From contig DATKRK010000233.1 of assembly GCA_035532215.1 (NCBI GenBank), forward strand, positions 1 through 33,274: a DNA stretch of 33,274 bases, in the 5' to 3' direction. This DNA is from JAICIG01 sp035532215. GTDB taxonomy: Bacteria; Planctomycetota; Planctomycetia; Pirellulales; JAICIG01. This document shows, piece by piece, positions 32,946 to 33,274 of the stretch. Positions within the stretch are counted from its first letter, which is position 1. Each line of letters begins with the position of its first letter. The translations under genes were made by a program, and so were the position numbers. The notes under the pieces were generated by a model, which was not told where the DNA came from, did no database searches, and saw only the letters and a list, made by a program, of their open reading frames with translations.

Positions 32946-33274
32946 GGCGATTGCTCCGCTTTGCCGTTCACAGGGGCAATATTCTAGCGATTGCGCAGCC
33001 GGTCGTCTCTAGCGGTTTAATCGTGCGGGCCGGGCGTATGAAGCCGTTCGCGACAAAGCCTGTAGGGCACGCCCTCCGTGGCGTGCCGTGAACTCAGAAT
33101 TCGCGTTAATTCGCGATTCTCGGAACGCCGCAGAGGGCGTTCCGATATGGTTGGACCAGTCAAGGGTGATTGTTTCGCCTTGCGGCGGGTGCTTCATGGC
33201 GGATGTTTCACGGTGTTTAGGGAATGGCCAGGAGACGGAACGCGGCGATGAGTCGGCGACGGTAAATCAGTCTG
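32946..33274. other. Repeat-rich intergenic end of the window
   Basis: No gene is supported. Apart from the pair of hairpins at 33066-33144, nothing is recognised. The promoter of the AsmA-like gene should lie here just above 32945. Confidence 0.4.
33066..33144. repeat. MITE-like element with two inverted hairpins
   Basis: Left hairpin 33066-33087: GGCACGCC-6-GGCGTGCC. Right hairpin 33121-33144: CGGAACGCC-6-GGCGTTCCG. The right hairpin reads, on the opposite strand, as a variant of the left one, so the two ends are inverted copies. Between them AGAATTCGCG and CGCGATTCT form a further imperfect dyad. The whole can fold as a long imperfect cruciform. Confidence 0.7.

Overview
The window reads as chromosomal DNA of a GC-rich planctomycete, most likely of the Pirellulales type. 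The basis is family content: a DUF1800/DUF1501 pair, a DUF1559 pseudopilin-like protein, a DUF1573 protein, a BlaI plus M56 peptidase pair whose peptidase carries a very long array of carboxypeptidase-regulatory-like domains, an AsmA-like giant, and several dispersed hairpin repeats I associate with this phylum. No species-level assignment is possible from the sequence alone.

Bases 1-4900 look accessory. They hold the edge of an IS66-like transposase gene, a PD-(D/E)XK nuclease-like protein that seems to be the tail of a larger gene, an HsdM methylase with no HsdS or HsdR beside it, two unrecognised genes, and a small ECF-like sigma factor translationally coupled to an unknown 75-residue protein. 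A 24-bp palindrome and a tRNA-Val(CAC) gene with its own strong terminator close this region. The 3' end of the tRNA faces the accessory genes, as expected for an island in a tRNA site, but no integrase or duplicated tRNA end is visible.

Bases 5300-16400 hold two units on the minus strand. DUF1800 followed by Tat-exported DUF1501 is one. The other is BlaI followed, one base later, by a 2466-residue M56 peptidase. Its extracytoplasmic part is a triplication of a module of about 660-720 residues. A sigma70-type promoter overlapped by dyad operators lies in front of blaI. Three tandem copies of a 132-bp element with terminal inverted repeats follow at 16398-16790.

Bases 16900-19400 carry a plus-strand run of YceI-like protein, membrane protein and alpha/beta hydrolase. 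Then come, on the minus strand, a GAF/PPM phosphatase with unusual active-site motifs and a two-CBS protein, and on the plus strand a small beta-flower-like protein.

Bases 23338-27321 form what I consider the most interesting locus. It is a four-gene minus-strand operon behind a good promoter: a LolA-like protein with a C-terminal membrane anchor, a secreted protein with 18 cysteines in about 110 residues, a membrane-anchored DUF1573 protein, and a DUF1559 pseudopilin-like protein. Immediately upstream is a polysaccharide-export lipoprotein that itself carries an unusual six-cysteine cluster. The window ends with a 1391-residue AsmA-like protein and a repeat-rich intergenic stretch.
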